From Polytrichum commune (taxonomy: Eukaryota > Streptophyta > Polytrichopsida > Polytrichales > Polytrichaceae): a DNA stretch of 64,000 bases. Each line of letters opens with the position of its first letter. The first letter of the stretch is position 1. The notes below the pieces were generated by a model. It made no database searches, was not told the DNA's origin, and saw only the letters and a program-made list of their open reading frames with translations. Below are positions 46,901 to 58,427 of this stretch, piece after piece. Location: the NCBI GenBank assembly GCA_950295325.1, contig OX485807.1:42750440-42814439 (forward strand), in the 5' to 3' direction. The position numbers and the translations under genes are program-made.

Positions 46901-48429
46901 GAAACGAATGTCTTACAATACACGAGGCTTTACGTAGAACTATGTGGTTGAAGCTAAGATTCCATTTGGTCAAGGAGTGTGAGGTATTGATAGTTGATTT
47001 CTCTCATGCCCCGATCACACCAAACTTTTCGTCCGGTTCCAGCCGTGAAATTGTTAGGGATTATGTTGAGGAATAGATGTTGGCCCATCACTTTTCACAC
47101 TATTACAACCGGAGATGCCGACGGATGATGTCAAAACTAGATGGTGTGATCAGCCCCTCGTAGAGGAGTTGAAAGCTAGGCCGTAGTCGACACAAACTTG
47201 TTTTAGACCTTATTGGCGTTACAAATAGCAGTTGGGCCTAATGCGTAGGTCCAGTGTCTGGGCTAAACACGACATTGTCCCATCATTGCGGGGCCTTGTA
47301 TTGATAACGTGTCAACATGCTCGTACGTCAAGCCTATTGTAGTGATGTTAGTCAAAAACATTGGCTCTAGCTAGTCTACTCGCGCTCCAGTAGTGTGTAA
47401 TTTTTGACCAAGTTTTTGCAAGTTTTTTACATTTGACATGCAAAAACTTGCACCAAAAACAAACAAAAAAATGCACACACAAGTTAAAATTTGATATGTA
47501 GTGTGATTTGTGAAAAAAAACCACACGTCAATTGACACGTTGGAAATTGAAATGACACATACTACTAGGCATGTGACATTGAGGTGACACTTTTGAAAAA
47601 AATGTAGATGTCAATTGACATACATATTTGTTTTTGAAAATGTCTTTAGTTGAACATCAAATGAAATGTGTCAAACATATACACTGGGCTCCGGTAGGTT
47701 CTGTGACTTCTGTCAAGTCTGATTCTATTGGGAAATGTGTTGAATTGGCAGGTCAGTGAAGAGGAAGACTTTGCCATTCTTGTGCACATCCAGAAACACC
47801 ATGCATTATGCAAGGCACCAGCAGGTGGGAGAAGTCTACACTCACAGATGTTTACACTGAAGCCATGATTAGAGTTACTTATCCTATTAACCTTACCTTC
47901 CTCGAGTGTGTTGTGGTTTTATTAGATCATCTAAAAGGTAAGCTTGCTAGAGCTCAATTTTTATTGTGCCTGAAAGAAAAGTTGTTACTAATGATTGTAA
48001 CATCACATCAATATGGTAGCAATATTTAGTAATTTTCATGAATTGTTTTTATAGAATCATCAAACTTCAAGAAATTGTGATAAATATAAGATATGAAATT
48101 ATAGTTCGAAATTTGAAGATCATGTTAAGAATAGATATATACTTCGAAGTGAGAAAAAGGGTCCATAGGAAATTGACGATTTTTTATCAAAATAATATGA
48201 AGTTACTATATGTAGTAATATATTAACAAAGTGAAAACGTACTTCATTCTTGACTTTAAAATTTTCTTGTGAACAACCATCTTTACATATTTGAATGGGA
48301 TCATTGCCATTGCCAAGAAAATTTCATGACGAACACAATGTTACCTATTGTGACCTTCATAGGCTCACCTTCCTTTGGGACGATTTTGCCTTCGAGAGTC
48401 ATTCATAAGCCCAAAACAAGCCTCTCATG
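46901..48429. other. Intergenic, no gene seen
   Basis: AT-rich beyond 47400. Around 47395-47690 several TTGCAAGTTTTT / AAAAACTTGCA and TGACACAT / TCAATTGACA inverted motifs suggest an eroded foldback element. No coding frame. Confidence 0.4.
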
Positions 48430-48756
48430 AAGTTAAGGGTTAACTCAACCAAAGTTTTGGTCGCCGGTTGGTTGTTTTGCATACAAAATCTTGTCATGTT
48501 CGGTGAGTTTCCGGTGCATGCTTGAAGTCGGTGTGTAGGTTTGAAGAAAGAAAATCTTATTTCGGTTCATTGGGGGCCAAACTCATTTTACCACCTCTTG
48601 GCATGCCAAAGTGAGTTTGACCTTAATGAACCGATATAGAAAATCCCTTGTTCAAACCTCCACACCGACTCCAAGCATGGATCAAAATCCTACTAAATAT
48701 GAAAGTTTTGTACGCAAAACAACCAACTACCAACCAAACTCTAGTGAAGTTAAAGG
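48430..48756. repeat. Long inverted repeat element
   Basis: The left arm (GTTGGTTGTTTTGCATAC, TCGGTGTGTAGGTTTGAA) pairs with the right arm (TTCAAACCTCCACACCGA, GTACGCAAAACAACCAAC). A GGTTCATTGGGGGCCAAACTC / GAGTTTGACCTTAATGAACC inner pair follows. Nearly the whole 327 bp folds on itself. It is related to the intron-3 foldback at 32096-32325. Confidence 0.75.
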
Positions 48757-50025
48757 ATACTATATTAAGCCATGGCTCTTAAATGACCATGGTACATAAC
48801 CTTAGAAAGCCAATGGGGGTTGGCTTCTTTTCTATAAAAGGGAGGCTAGTCGATAGAGTGCACCTAAGGGGATTGATTAGCATAAGGAATTATAACCTAG
48901 CTACATGATGCCTAAGAATTTGCACACAATGCTACAAGAGTCAGCCTCGGGGGGTTTACTGGCGAAAATTGTAGAACAACGTGCGATAAAAAATAAGGTC
49001 CAATATATTCATTGTAGATAAATTTTGTAAAAATGTACATGTAAAATAGGGGATTTTAAAATAGTGAAACATGTTTACATGTAAAATACCATCACATATA
49101 ATATTTTAAGGTTTTTTACATGTAAAATACCATCACCTTATAATCTTTTCTGCAAGGTAAATACCCCCCCCCCCCCAATAAATAGGTCCCGAACGCACGT
49201 GTATGCAAAATATAAGAGGGAGTGAACCCCTCGAGGAGTCAGCCTAAGCCAACCATGGAAACTGGGAATCCCAACACAAGGGGGGAATTATGCACGCTTG
49301 ATTCTTGAACCCCTCCGGGACACACAGAGCAAAAGCTTGAATCTAAGTAATGTTATGTACCCCACTTTTTGGATGAAAGCATACAGAAATCCGTGGAGGT
49401 TAGCCCAAAGTCTTTTGGAGGTCGGAAGCTCTTAGTGCAAACTCAAATTCCCGCCACCCATTCTGCTAGGCCTACCTTCTTGAAAGAGTTGTCTCAAAAA
49501 ACTTCCCTACAATCCCACCCAACATCATCCAATGCATTTTTATCATGTGGGGTTCCAAATATATTATTCACCCATAGAAAACGTTACAGTGTGCAATCCA
49601 AAATTGCCTCATGTAAACCTAAAACGAGGGCCCATGACACTCTCAACCAATGAGAATTCAAAGATTCTCAAGCACCTTGGCCTAGTGACTTTCATGTAAA
49701 CATGCCCTAAGGTTGCCCCACTAAACTAATTTATTAACACTCCACATTGATTTTGAATATTTGCTATCACATTTACAAAATGCATTATTAACTTCTTCTT
49801 TTTATATGGTTTCTATGTGGATAGACAATAAGAATTTTCCAAAGTTTTGACCCAACGTAATTTGCATGGTGAAGGCTTGACGACCTATTTGCGGAGGCAT
49901 CAAGTTACCTAATTGCACGAATCAGTGTACTTGGAGTACCAATCCCTCACACTTTGCTTAGAATAACTTAGGGAGTATTCATACTTTTAGGTAAAACTAG
50001 CTTGATAGTAACTTCTATCTAACTA
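48757..50025. other. Intergenic, short repeats only
   Basis: Contains two copies of TTACATGTAAAATACCATCA (near 49077 and 49117), a C-run near 49167, and a TATA-like TCTATAAAAGG near 48830. GAGTCAGCCTMRG occurs near 48938 and 49238. It could be a decayed retroelement, but no domain is seen. Confidence 0.4.
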
Positions 50026-50769
50026 CACTGTTTATAGTATTTAGTGTCATGTATGAAAGGCCTATTTGCGAAGGGCCTAAACTAGATGCCTAGAGGTTTC
50101 AAAGTGTCATGCCTGCTAATTGCTAATATGATTCCATTCGTCAACATAAGTAGCTCTTTTAAGTAAAAATAATCTACTCTATGACATTTTTTATTTTTTT
50201 TTGGAGACAGAAGGCCGACATGCCAACGCCAAAGCACAGGAGGCGGTTGACCACCTGGCAAATTTTCCGTCAAGTAGAGAGGAGATTTCACAGCCGGGAT
50301 TCGAACTGCCAACCTCTTCCTTGAGATTTGGGTATCTCTCCACCATCATCCGGTAGTTTAAGGTCATCTCGGACCAACTCTATGACATTTAGAGTAGCAC
50401 ATGGAGATACGTTAGATGATGATCTTGCGTTTTAGCGTGCAAGGGGAAGATTTTTTGAGTGTACGAATGGCAAGTGTCATGTTTTATAATTTAGTATGGA
50501 AAAGGAAGATATTCTCGAGCATACTAATAGCACGTGTCATTTGTGTACACTATAGTCAACTTGTAGACCATTGTGTGACATAGGCATGCACCTCATGACA
50601 TTATTGAACATGCTCATGCCAAGATATGTAAGCACACTTGAATGTCAAGTGTCATGAGGTGACAATTATGGTGAAGTTGTTAATCATCAAGGTGACTCAA
50701 CAAACGCCTCAAAATAGGGTATGCAACACTACTATATTATGCATGTGACACTAAATATCATGAACAGTG
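50026..50769 (+). mobile_element. Family B element, copy 1, with nested SINE
   Basis: The left end CACTGTTTATAGTATTTAGTG and right end CACTAAATATCATGAACAGTG are inverted, with TA (left) and CA (right) flanks. Without the SINE and one target copy it is about 543 bp. The interior is shared with 22590-24367. It has no coding capacity. Terminal similarity to family A suggests both used the same transposase. Confidence 0.75.
50190..50376 (-). mobile_element. tRNA-derived SINE, minus strand
   Basis: Flanked by a perfect 14-bp direct repeat ACTCTATGACATTT (50176-50189 and 50377-50390). On the minus strand it contains a B-box-like GGTTGGCAGTTCGAATCCC, followed by a body and ending in an A-rich tail (seen as TTTATTTTTTTTT at the left end on the plus strand). 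Length 187 bp. These are hallmarks of LINE-mobilised, Pol III SINE insertion. Confidence 0.85.
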
Positions 50770-51408
50770 CAGTGGTTAGCTTCAATATGTTCCTTAACCC
50801 AAGTTTGTTCACACTTTCATGTAAGTTGTAATTCACTTATAGAAAAGACATTTATAAGTTAGTTGGGTTCATAACATTATTCAACTACTATCAATTGTTC
50901 AATTCTAATAATATTCAATGATAGTGCTTCTCCCAAATCTTACTTGTTTTTCAAGTTGAATTTACTTACTAACAAGCATCCATAAGACAATTCTAGCACC
51001 CTATATGAAATATTCCTAGCCCTACCCAAGCTAGTCACTCAATCAATAATGTTGTGTTTACACATGAAACTTAAAGACTTTAAATTAGTGTAGGACATGC
51101 ATCGTGACATTGCTTCCATAAGTACTTGTAAGTGGGTTTTTCTTAGTCCATACCTTGACCCTCCAATTCTAATATGGTAAGCTAAGCACATTAGGCTTAC
51201 TTATGTACGAGTGTGAAACCTCCCTTAGGTCACCCAACCTAAAACCTCAAAAACAATGTCGAGCACATTTATCTTATTAGAATTGTCAAATTTATTTGGT
51301 TTTATTTCCTCCCATGAGTTCAAGAGGTTGCAATGCATTATAGGAGCAATGGCATTGTTTGATATCCATATTCATTGAAAATTATAAGGTTTTGAGTTTA
51401 ATTTGTAG
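50770..51408. other. Intergenic, no gene seen
   Basis: AT-rich. No supported frame or element end. Confidence 0.4.
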
Positions 51409-53104
51409 GTGACCTAAAACCAACACCTATATTGACTCTCAAAACTAAGTTAACGACTCACTACATCAGTTTTCATACACAATGTGAAGCAAATAAGAAC
51501 AAGAACATATAAACTCTCACTTATGTAAGTTAATAGCCATAGTTCAGTATATCATTTTCAAAGTCTCGTCTCTACCGCAATACTATATATGGAGAAACAA
51601 TGATTTTAAGAGAATTACATACATTGACTTAATTTTGTAACCTATATCTACCTATAGATCAAAAATTTGTCCACCCTCCTTTAGAAGGTAAAACAACTTG
51701 GATACAATTGGGCATGCTATGATAGAACTTTTGATAGTGCTCATGAGTGATGGAATGAAAAGAATCTTGGACACACTCCCACAATTGAAGCATTCCTTTG
51801 GTTGTGTTGGATACTCATTTAATTTTTGTTTCACAAGTGTCCACACATGCTCCATTGGATTTAGGTTAGGTGACTGATGAGGCCAAGTAAGTACATCAAC
51901 ATTTTGCATTGACAACTACTGCTTGACTAATTTTGCAATATGTTTAGGATCATTATCACACTAAGATATGACACGAGATGGGTTGACACAATACCATTCA
52001 ATTGTCTTCATGACCCCATCTTGAAGAATGCTAAGACACAAAGCTTGGTCATCTTCCCCTCTATCTTGCACATGTAACCCATGCCACATGAAGTCATACA
52101 ACCCTACACAAAATTGCACCACCTCCATGTTTGACTTTATGTCTGACATGATGAGTTTTTAATTGAGATTCTCCATCCCTCACCCAACATCAAGCTTGAC
52201 CATTAGACTGAAAATTGATCAGTCTTAGTCTCATCACTAAAAATCACCCTATAACAATGATGGATAGTCCAATCTTGATGATCTTGAGCAAATTCCAACC
52301 TGCAAAACCCATTCTTGGCCATGAGCAACAACTTCTTCTGTTCTCTAATGACCCAAGACTTGCTTCATGAAGTGCACGCTTCTCTATGTTGGTGCTCACT
52401 ACCACATTCAAGTGCTCACTCAAAGCATTCCTCATGTGTACAACATTGTCTAGTCCACCAAGTATGATTGTTTTACACTTGCTCGTTGTTGAGCAAGGGT
52501 GATATTTCTTGGGCGCCCTCCTCTTGAAGGCTCCACATGAGGAACACACTCTCTAGAAACTCTGGAGCATGTAGATTGAGATATACTCAACAATTTCGAC
52601 ACTTCACATGTGCTACACCCATTCTACAAACAAGGCTATGTTATTCAAACCTCTTATCCTTTGGTAATGCTCTTATAGGCAAAGAAAACCTTCACAACTA
52701 TAAGAGAGAATGACCTAAGAGACCACACTACTAACCAAAAGTAAGAAAAAGAACCCCAAGCGGCACTGTGAACTTATTCTTGCAATTGAAGGTGAGTGAT
52801 AAGAACGGTTTCAAAATTGAGTCAATAGATCTAAGTTCATTGGAAATGTAACTTCTCTCTCATTGTTGCAGTGTTCAAGCTGAAATTTGGAAGGATGATA
52901 TCCAGCTCGATTGCACACCTAACCCAATTTAAAATTTGGCAAAAAGACAATACTCTTCCAAATTTGGCTTCCCAAAATTTGTTGTTTTGCTTATTGAATC
53001 AATTTTGAGAGTCGTTGTATATAAGATGTTTAGATGATGTATAATGTTCTCATAATCAATATGAACCTATTGTAACAAATTTCTAAATGTTGGTTTTAGG
53101 TCAA
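51409..53104 (-). mobile_element. Tc1-type DNA transposon, decayed
   Basis: A 16-bp perfect inverted pair, TGACCTAAAACCAACA at 51410-51425 and TGTTGGTTTTAGGTCA at 53088-53103, encloses a broken Tc1 transposase on the minus strand. Full length is about 1.7 kb, typical for Tc1 elements. A TA precedes the left end, and the right flank TA is not preserved. Confidence 0.75.
51657..52640 (-). pseudogene. Tc1-family transposase, DD34E, frameshifted
   Basis: Reading leftward: a helix-turn-helix segment (VSKLLSISQSTCSRVSRE), GGRPRNIT, then after a frameshift GLDNVVHMRNALSEH, MAKNGFCRLEFAQDHQDW, the first catalytic Asp in VIFSDETK, GYMCKIEGKM, LSILQDGVMKTIEWY, the second Asp in CDNDPKH, and the third residue Glu in WPHQSPNLNPMEHVW. 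Counting the stop codon as a residue, 34 positions lie between the second Asp and the Glu, giving DD34E. At least two frameshifts and several stops make it inactive. Confidence 0.85.
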
Positions 53105-54051
53105 CATTGATTTCGGGTATTCAAGTTCATACCTTACTATGTATAAGATTATTTAAATGCAATCTAAAATGTGTTATCATTCTTGTCTCCTCTCATGTGA
53201 CGTGCTTAAGGTGAGTGCACCTATCATAAGCCATGACCTATTAATGGACCATAACGTATGTGTACATATTCAAACGAAATCCAATATAGGTAACATGTGA
53301 CTTACATTTCAAGAATTCAAAAGACGTTCATCTTGACTAGTCTAGTCTAAATTATTATTCTTGCACAAAATTATATGTAGATTGATTAAGTAATTAGGTA
53401 GATCAATGACTATGACAATCATCACTACCTATCTCATAAACAATGAGCGTAGGGTTTGCCTCAACAAGCAACCTGTGCAACCAGCAATCAATACGTACTA
53501 ACCTATTGGCCCACATAGCACTACTCAACAACATGAGCCCTTATAATATGACAGTGTGATGTTGGGAAAATTCAGGATGAATTTGAGTCTCCATGTGCAG
53601 CTTTTCGAGCATTCCACTCAAAGTAAGAGTTGAACGTCAAGTAATGTTATACACTCACCTACATACCATTGGTGTTGTATGAGTCAATTTGAAATTTAGT
53701 AAGAATTTGATTGTGGAGATAAGACACGGTCTACACCACAACCTTTATTTAATCCAACTACACAGTAGCCTACAAATGTTGCTAATTTGTAATTCATATA
53801 TACGGATAACACTGCCTGCAATATGAGACATGACAAAGTAGTGTTATACACACCTCAAGCTCATTAGTGTGACTTGCCTTAATTTTCCACCATTTAATAA
53901 ATTTGTGTCTTTGGCGTTGCTTGGTGGTCAAGTGGTCAACAACTTTTATGAACTTAATAAAGTCTCCTTGTTGATGACACTCCCACACTTGTCTTGGAAG
54001 TGTTGTCGAACGCTATAAAAGGCAATACTCCAAGGCGATTGCTTTGTGTTG
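53105..54051. other. Intergenic, no gene seen
   Basis: AT-rich, no supported frame. It ends at the target duplication of the next element. Confidence 0.4.
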
Positions 54052-54425
54052 GATAACATTACCCAACCCAATACTCTTGACTCCGGCGCGGAGTTCGATG
54101 CGGCTCCGATGCGGCTCCGGGGAGGTTCGGATGCCAGCTCCGGTGGGTTCGGGTGGGTTGGGGCAAAAATTGCCCCCTATTTTTTTGATTGGGTGGGGCC
54201 TTACTTGATCTCATAAGGGGCCTCCTAGAGTAATTTGGGGCCGTAGAACCCAAATTTAGCAAAAAAAAACCAAAAAAAGTCATCAAGGGGCCAAAACGGG
54301 GAGGGCCAGAAAAATGGACCCACCAGAGCTGGCATCCGAACCTCCCCGGAGCCGCATCGGAGCCGCATCGGAGCCGCATCGAACTCCGCGCCGGAGTTAA
54401 GAGTATTGGGTTGGGTAATGTTAGG
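54052..54425. mobile_element. Mutator-like MITE with about 110-bp terminal repeats
   Basis: Nearly identical inverted ends begin TAACATTACCCAACCCAATA and run for about 110 bp, including GACTCCGGCGCGGAGTTCG-like and GATGCGGCTCC repeats. The right arm has one more GATGCGGCTCC unit than the left. An 11-bp direct repeat GCTTTGTGTTG flanks the element (54041-54051 and 54426-54436). Long terminal repeats with a 9-11-bp duplication fit Mutator-like elements. The very GC-rich ends stand out in an AT-rich region. Confidence 0.8.
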
Positions 54426-54750
54426 GCTTTGTGTTGTGTAGGTAAACCATCACTTGATTTATCGGTTTCTTAGCCTAAAAAACTCTATTTTAATATCATT
54501 TGACTACCTCAAAGTCCCCAATTTTATGAGAGGATCCAGTTGGAATGAATCGACCCTCAATTTATTCGGGGTTCAAATTTATTGGAACCCCTTCATTCAC
54601 GATGGATGAGTTTTTCTTATCCTATTGGAATGGTCACTCTATTGAACCTATTATTGGAATTAATATCATTGTTATAATTGTTTCTACTTCTATGCCTAAT
54701 GATCCAAACTCTAAACAATTTTGGTTGTACTCGATCAAGCAATGTACTTA

Positions 54751-55250
54751 GGGCCACTTCACACACGAGACTGAGAGCCCATGACCATTGCACTTCAAGC
54801 ACTCTCATTGGTGGAGAAGGCACAGCCAGTCCAAGTTTGCTTCACACTACGCTTGAGGGACCAACGGAGTATGTGAATCCAAGATGGATGTAAAGTCTAC
54901 ATGGATTCCTACATGGCACTAAATAGATCATGTTTTCATGGTCACTTGGACTATTCTCAAAAACCACCTCTTGGAGGTAGGCCTAACACAAAACCGGTAG
55001 ATTATGGCACTCCGAATGCTCACAACCATTGGTTTATTCTATTTTATCATGTGTGAGGATCTACATGAATGAAAATATACTGAAATAGCATTTGGTTGAG
55101 GGCCCGGGCACATATGGCTTCCCACTACACTTGAGGATCCGTGACCACACTACATGATTTTGGAGGTGTGTTGGGACGGCCTTTGAACGCTTTCTTTTGG
55201 GCTCTCACAACTTCATGGTCACGGCTCTTGGCTTGTGTGTGAAGTGGCCC
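54751..55250 (+). mobile_element. PIF/Harbinger MITE, copy 1 of a 500-bp pair
   Basis: Ends GGGCCACTTCACACACGAG and CTTGTGTGTGAAGTGGCCC-like, exactly 500 bp, flanked by TTA (54748-54750 and 55251-55253). The frame inside is not a gene. Confidence 0.85.
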
Positions 55251-55872
55251 TTAGGTTGAAACAATGACAACTTAAAACTAGGTATCTACAAACATTAACC
55301 ATATGTGTGTGCCTTCAACCATGTTGCGATGGAGTTGTTGGTTTTTGCCATTGCACTCAGTGGCCTTTGGTTGTTCATTCTTTCTCTTTGGAACACTTTG
55401 CTTACTTACCTTGGGTTGCACCTTATCTACACATTTGGTTCACTTTCTGGTAAAGCCTTCTCCAGAATTTCCCCCCTAAGCCTAACTTGGGATAAATGAG
55501 TTGTCTTATAATATGTATTTTTTATTTTATCAATGGAAATTGACACATCATATTTACAATTTTGTACTAGTGAAACAAAATAAACACGTGGTGTAACATT
55601 CTCTATATATAAATCAATATATATGTGTTTGATTCTTTTTGGACCCACATTCTTAGTTTCTTTGATTTTGGTTGGCAAAGTGGGCCCTAGTTGTGGACCC
55701 ACATCATGAGGGAAGCCTTTCCCAAGAAGGCTTGCAAGCGGCTTCTCAGATTTGTTTGCACTTTCCCTTTTACTCGAGATACGTAAGTTTTCAAATGTGG
55801 GGATATCCCAGAGGACAAACCGCTCTAACTTAGCTTGTATTTATGGGCCACAAGAAATGTCAATCTTCCTCA
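55251..55872. other. Spacer between the two Harbinger MITEs
   Basis: No gene seen. A short palindromic ATATATAAATCAATATATAT occurs near 55603. Confidence 0.4.
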
Positions 55873-56372
55873 TGGCCACTTCACACACGCGACTGAGAGC
55901 CCGTGACCAAGTACACTTCAAGCACTCTCATTGGTGGAAAAGGCGGAGCCAGTCCAAGTTCGCTTCACACTACGCTTGAGGGACCAACGGAGTATGTGAA
56001 TGCAAGATGGATGTAAAGTCAACATGGATTCCTACATGGCATCAAATGGATCATGTTTTATGTTCACTTGGACTCTTCTCAAAATTCACCTCTTGGAGGT
56101 AGGCTTAACACAAAACCGGGAGACCATCGCACTCCAAACGCTCACAACCGTTGATTTATTCTATTTTATCATGTGTGAGGATCCAAGTGAATGGAAATTC
56201 ATTGAAATAGCATTTGGTTGAGGGCCCGGGCACATATGACTTCCCACTATACTTGAGGATCTGTGACCACACTGCATGATTTTGGAGGTGTGTTGGGACG
56301 GCCTTTGGACACTTTCTTTTGGGCTCTCACAACTTCATGGTCACTGCTCTTGGCTCGTGTGTGAAGTGGCCC
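55873..56372 (+). mobile_element. PIF/Harbinger MITE, copy 2 of a 500-bp pair
   Basis: Aligns end to end with 54751-55250 in the same orientation and at the same 500-bp length, with scattered substitutions. It is flanked by TCA on both sides (55870-55872 and 56373-56375), a different target from copy 1, so the two are independent insertions and not a segmental duplication. Confidence 0.85.
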
Positions 56373-56786
56373 TCAACTTGCACGACTCAATCTCACATGG
56401 TCAGGTTGGGTACTTGCTATCAATCGATTCAAGGCCAACAAAGATAATAATCGATTCTATCTCTTCTCAAGTCCAAGACTTGGAACATAACATTGCTAAG
56501 CTCCACCTGTCACTTACCTTAGGCATGAGAATAACTCAAGTCAAGGGTAAGAAAGAAACATGTGGTGATTTTTTTTTTAAATGGGTTTTTCTTGGTATTG
56601 CGGCAAGGTCCCAATGGAGCATGTAATCTCTTTTATTCATGATGAGTGTGAGAGCACAAGGCTTACTAGAGTTATGTAAACCATGATAGATTATGACTTA
56701 GAAGGCCAACCTCACCATCAACCACAACTTCCGCAAAGGATCACACAAGATAAGTATGAAAGATGGAAAAAAGAAACAAATAAACT

Positions 56787-56787
<1 letters not shown>

Positions 56788-56829
<42 letters not shown>
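56788..56829. repeat. (ACA)14 microsatellite
   Basis: Uninterrupted trinucleotide run. The overlapping frame encoding poly-Thr is not a gene. Confidence 0.95.
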
Positions 56830-57244
56830 TTTTGGTTGTTCTTGATTAATGCAGTTAATCACAACCACAACCACCTCTAATAGTGTAAACACACATTTAT
56901 ATGGAAAGTTGAGTTCAGATTGAATCGTTCATGTACAAGCGTATGCTTTAAATTGATGTACTTGACCATTATTATGGACACTTCCAAGTCCACATCCAAT
57001 TTTGATCTTTAGATTGAATCATGAATTGTCTCATCTAGTTAACAACTACGATCACGCAAATTATCATGTCATGTTTGGAATCATAATTCAAATTCAAAAA
57101 TCATAAGAGGGCAAGGTGAAGATTCTTTGTCCTCTAAACAATGACATCAACAATGACAATGTCCTTCCCAATATGTAACTTAAGGCCTCTCTCTCCACTC
57201 AACCCTATTGAGGGGGGTTTTAGTGCTTCTAAGACTTTTAGCTA

Positions 57245-57461
57245 CACTAAATATGATGTTTAGTGTCACTTGCTATTTGGAGTCACGCAATACTATATAT
57301 GTTTATTGTTAATGTAACTTTTTACCAAGTAAAAACGTCAATGTTCTATAATGACCAAACGACCAACGTGACCTTTGTTGGTAAAAATGGAGATATATGA
57401 TAAATAGTTATAGCATTGTGTAACTCCAAATAGTCAGTGACACTAAATATCATATTTAGTG
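57245..57461. mobile_element. TA-target MITE family A, copy 7
   Basis: 217 bp, ends CACTAAATATGATGTTTAGTG and its inverse, TA on both sides (within AGC-TA / TA-GCT). Subterminal CACTTGCTATTTGGAGTCAC matches the family. Confidence 0.9.
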
Positions 57462-57593
57462 TAGCTGCCTTTCACATATGTACATGGTATTACCTCCAAG
57501 CCTACATGGTTGCCTTGCTTTTGCCGATATAGAGCCCAATTTTACTGAACGACTTGAGGTGGAATATGACAACCTCCTAGTGTTTCATAGCTA

Positions 57594-57810
57594 CACTAAA
57601 TATGATATTTAGTGTGACTTACTATTTGAAATTACGCAATGCTATATCTATTTTTACTTTACATCTCACATTTCACCAACAAATATTAAATTGGTAGTTT
57701 GAACATTATAGAACATTGACAACTTTACATGGTAAAATGTTATTTCAATAGTAAAAAGATATAGCACCGTGTAAATCCAAATAGTAAGTCACTAAATATC
57801 ATATTTGGTG
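57594..57810. mobile_element. TA-target MITE family A, copy 8
   Basis: 217 bp, 132 bp after copy 7, in the opposite internal orientation (CATCTCACATTTCACCAACAA here against TTGGTAAAAATGGAGATATA there). TA flanks. Ends CACTAAATATGATATTTAG and CTAAATATCATATTTGGTG. Confidence 0.9.
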
Positions 57811-58015
57811 TACTTAGTAAGTGGAAAAGTCTATTGTGATTGGCCCAAGAATTTCCACAAAGGGCTTTAGCTGAGCTTGCCCATACAAACCCATTAACAA
57901 AGAATGACAACTCAAAAAAAATTGGCAATTTAATGGCAACAATTCATGAGTCTTGAAAGGTTACCTTTTTTCCGAATAAGGTATTTAAGTCTTAAATGGC
58001 TACTTCTTCTAACTA

Positions 58016-58421
58016 CACTATAAAGGATATTTAGTGTTTGCATATATTTAATGTTGTAACCACCCTACCTTGTTCAACACTAATCTTCAATTCCTTGACA
58101 ATTAATGTTAAGACATAAATGTGTTGTTACCTTTTCTATTGTCAACTCCTTTCTTGTGAAGTATGGATTTCACTGGACTTGAGATTTTAGGGATGGCGCC
58201 CCACCTTCCTGCTCGCTGATCTCTCATCTGCCGAAGTCGACGGCATTTTTTTCATGTCCTTACTACTAACATTTAATTCAAACAAGTAACTTCCACATAT
58301 AACCATACTTGATGTTTAGTGGTTGAGTTTACATTTCATATTACTTACTTTCATAGGGTTATTGAAATCTAGTGTGTGTGTTCGTATTTTGTGTATCAAA
58401 CACTAAATATCCTTTTTAGTG
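58016..58421. mobile_element. TA-target MITE, family A relative
   Basis: 406 bp. Ends CACTATAAAGGATATTTAGTG and CACTAAATATCCTTTTTAGTG are flanked by TA. Only the terminal TATTTAGTG is like family A and the interior is different. It sits in repeat C copy 4: GGCTACTTCTTCT lies before it and CCACTTCTTCTTGG after it. Confidence 0.75.
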
Positions 58422-58427
58422 TAGTCC

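Noticed and set aside
44806-46937. Several 80-147-codon plus-strand frames upstream of the GARP gene
   Set aside because: Low-complexity Pro/His/Ser-rich translations from a GC-rich promoter region with simple repeats. No domain and no convincing start context.
46901-47400. Possible solo LTR
   Set aside because: I could not find matching TG...CA ends with a 5-bp duplication, and there is no primer-binding or polypurine site.
56683-56880. 65-codon frame with a poly-Thr run
   Set aside because: Produced by the (ACA)14 microsatellite. No other coding signal.
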